Shown here: positions 62,805-64,000 of the stretch, one piece after another
How the letters are laid out: the number at the start of each line of letters is the position of its first letter
Position numbering within the stretch: position 1 is the first letter of the stretch
Source of the DNA: Mermis nigrescens
Taxonomy: Eukaryota > Nematoda > Enoplea > Mermithida > Mermithidae
Assembly (NCBI GenBank): GCA_036768485.1
Contig: JAVLUZ010000157.1
Location: 13,938,011 to 14,002,010, forward strand
Length of the DNA: 64,000 nucleotides
Direction: 5' to 3'
Made by a program: the position numbers and the translations under genes
The notes under the pieces: model-generated
What the model saw: the letters and a program-made list of their open reading frames with translations, nothing else
Databases searched by the model: none
Told to the model about the DNA's origin: nothing

Positions 62805-63078
62805 ACCACACCTGGGCGTGGGGGGTTTGGGGGGTATGCAACCCCCCAGAAACCAAAATACCCCCCCCCCCAGAAATCAAAATACCCCCCCCCCAGAATT
62901 CAATTTTTAAAATTTTTTTTTGTTTTTTTCGCAATTTTTTGATGCCAATGGATAGTGCTTGATGAGAAACGTCGAAAAATGGTGTTTTTAACGCCATACC
63001 ACCATTTTTAAGGCCATTTTTCGACCTTCAAAAAAATCTTGCACCCCCCCCCAGAATTTTCTTGCTGCCCACGTATGG
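62805..63078 (-). mobile_element. R1 MITE copy, intact
   Basis: 274 bases, ACCACACCTGGGCGTGGGG to CCCACGTATGG, flanked by TGGTA at 62800-62804 and 63079-63083. Long C/G homopolymers may be assembled imperfectly. Confidence 0.85.
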
Positions 63079-63083
63079 TGGTA

Positions 63084-64000
63084 ACTCCAATAAACGGCGC
63101 GCTGTTATTAGAGGGCGCTGTATACTAGAATGAATCCCGCACTTATAATTCTCCGGATACACAAGTTATCATGTATTATCCGCAAAACTTTGCGTTCCCT
63201 GGGAGTTGGAGCTTAGTATCACATCAATACATGGAGATGGCATACACTTGGGAGGGGGGCTTTGAGGGTCAAGATCACGCGACGCGTTTTTTCAGGATAA
63301 AAACGATAGATACGCATCAAAACATTATTTTTTGGCATTCCCAGCAATGCTTGTTATTTCTAAAAGCCTGAAACACAAAAATGATATACAGATATTTGAT
63401 TTAAAATGAACAAAATATAGTCAAAATTAAGTACATAGGGCTTAGCAAGGAGTATTTGACACCTCTGAGCCGAAAGAACGATGGAAGAGTTTGAAGAAGC
63501 TCAATTTCTAAGACGTTTTGAAGCAACATGTGCAATGGGTCAGAAGCGAATTCATAAATAGTAAAAAAACTCGATTAAAAAGTTGCCCCAACCATTTCCA
63601 TGGCTAATCGCATTACTTTTAATGACAAAACTATTCAACCGCTATAAGTACCGTTTGTGGGATGTTTTGCACAAATGCAACTAAGATCAGATAAAATTTA
63701 CGAAATAAATATTCCTATCCGCATTACAAACTTTTAGTCATCAATTCGGTTTCCGTGCTCTACTGCTTTCTTGTTTTTAAAGGATACACAATTTGGCTCC
63801 CGCGTTTAGCCGCCCACATAATCCGTTTCCATGTTAGCTCGATGTTGCCCTACTTATGAATTTTTCGGCACTTTATAACCTTCGAAGATTTTTGGACCTC
63901 TGGCTTAGCAAAATCCGGTCGCTTGTTCACCTACATGTGGCCCTAACAATATGAATTTAAATGTGTCGCCTGGACAGCAAGCTAAGCAGTGATAGAAGGC
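63084..64000. other. 3' flank, unassigned
   Basis: An R4 fragment (about 63290-63450) and then DNA in which I see no gene or known repeat. Confidence 0.5.

Overview
The window looks like AT-rich nuclear DNA of an invertebrate animal. Genes are sparse and broken by introns of 0.3 to 6 kb with GT-AG borders. The spaces between exons are full of short non-autonomous DNA transposons, satellite-like arrays and microsatellites. There are no bacterial operons. A nematode fits (animal-type MPPED gene, intron-bearing tRNA-Leu, a secreted ubiquitin-like protein), but nothing in the sequence proves the phylum.

Three protein genes can be rebuilt exon by exon; in each the exon lengths sum to an intact reading frame. 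(1) Minus strand, 8824-19023: a metallophosphoesterase of the MPPED1/MPPED2 family, 6 exons, 348 residues, all metal-binding motifs present. (2) Plus strand, 24947-37024: a PLP-dependent class V aminotransferase-fold enzyme of the isopenicillin-N-epimerase-like group, 5 exons, 474 residues, PLP lysine present; its last intron lacks an AG acceptor. (3) Plus strand, 52734-62616: a predicted secreted protein of 336 residues made of a signal peptide and four diverged ubiquitin-like domains, 6 exons, every intron in phase 1 and cutting each domain at the same codon. I do not recognise gene 3 as a described family; it is the best candidate here for something new. A tRNA-Leu(CAA) gene with an intron lies at 37834-37951 on the minus strand. 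One further possible exon of an unrecognised protein is at 46825-47062 on the minus strand.

Layout: 1-8823 repeats and unassigned DNA; 8824-19023 MPPED gene; 19024-24946 divergent intergenic region with two large ATT/AAT microsatellites; 24947-37024 PLP enzyme gene; 37133-52640 tRNA, an inverted 180-bp repeat array, a dead mariner transposase and unassigned DNA; 52644-62717 secreted ubiquitin-like gene from TATA box to poly(A) signal, carrying a 269-bp inverted repeat in its 6-kb intron; 62718-64000 repeats and unassigned DNA.

Repeat families seen: R1 (about 272-bp MITE with ACCAYACSTGGGC ends and 5-bp target duplications), R2 and R3 (dispersed 150-280 bp units), R4 (units carrying a GGCGC-GAA-GCGCC hairpin), R5 (GGCCGTTTTTGGC-rich units), R6 (180-bp array), R7 (TIR element enclosing a tRNA-like sequence), R8 (95-bp-TIR element), and a hAT-like MITE. 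The three protein genes show no functional link to each other; gene order gives no pathway.
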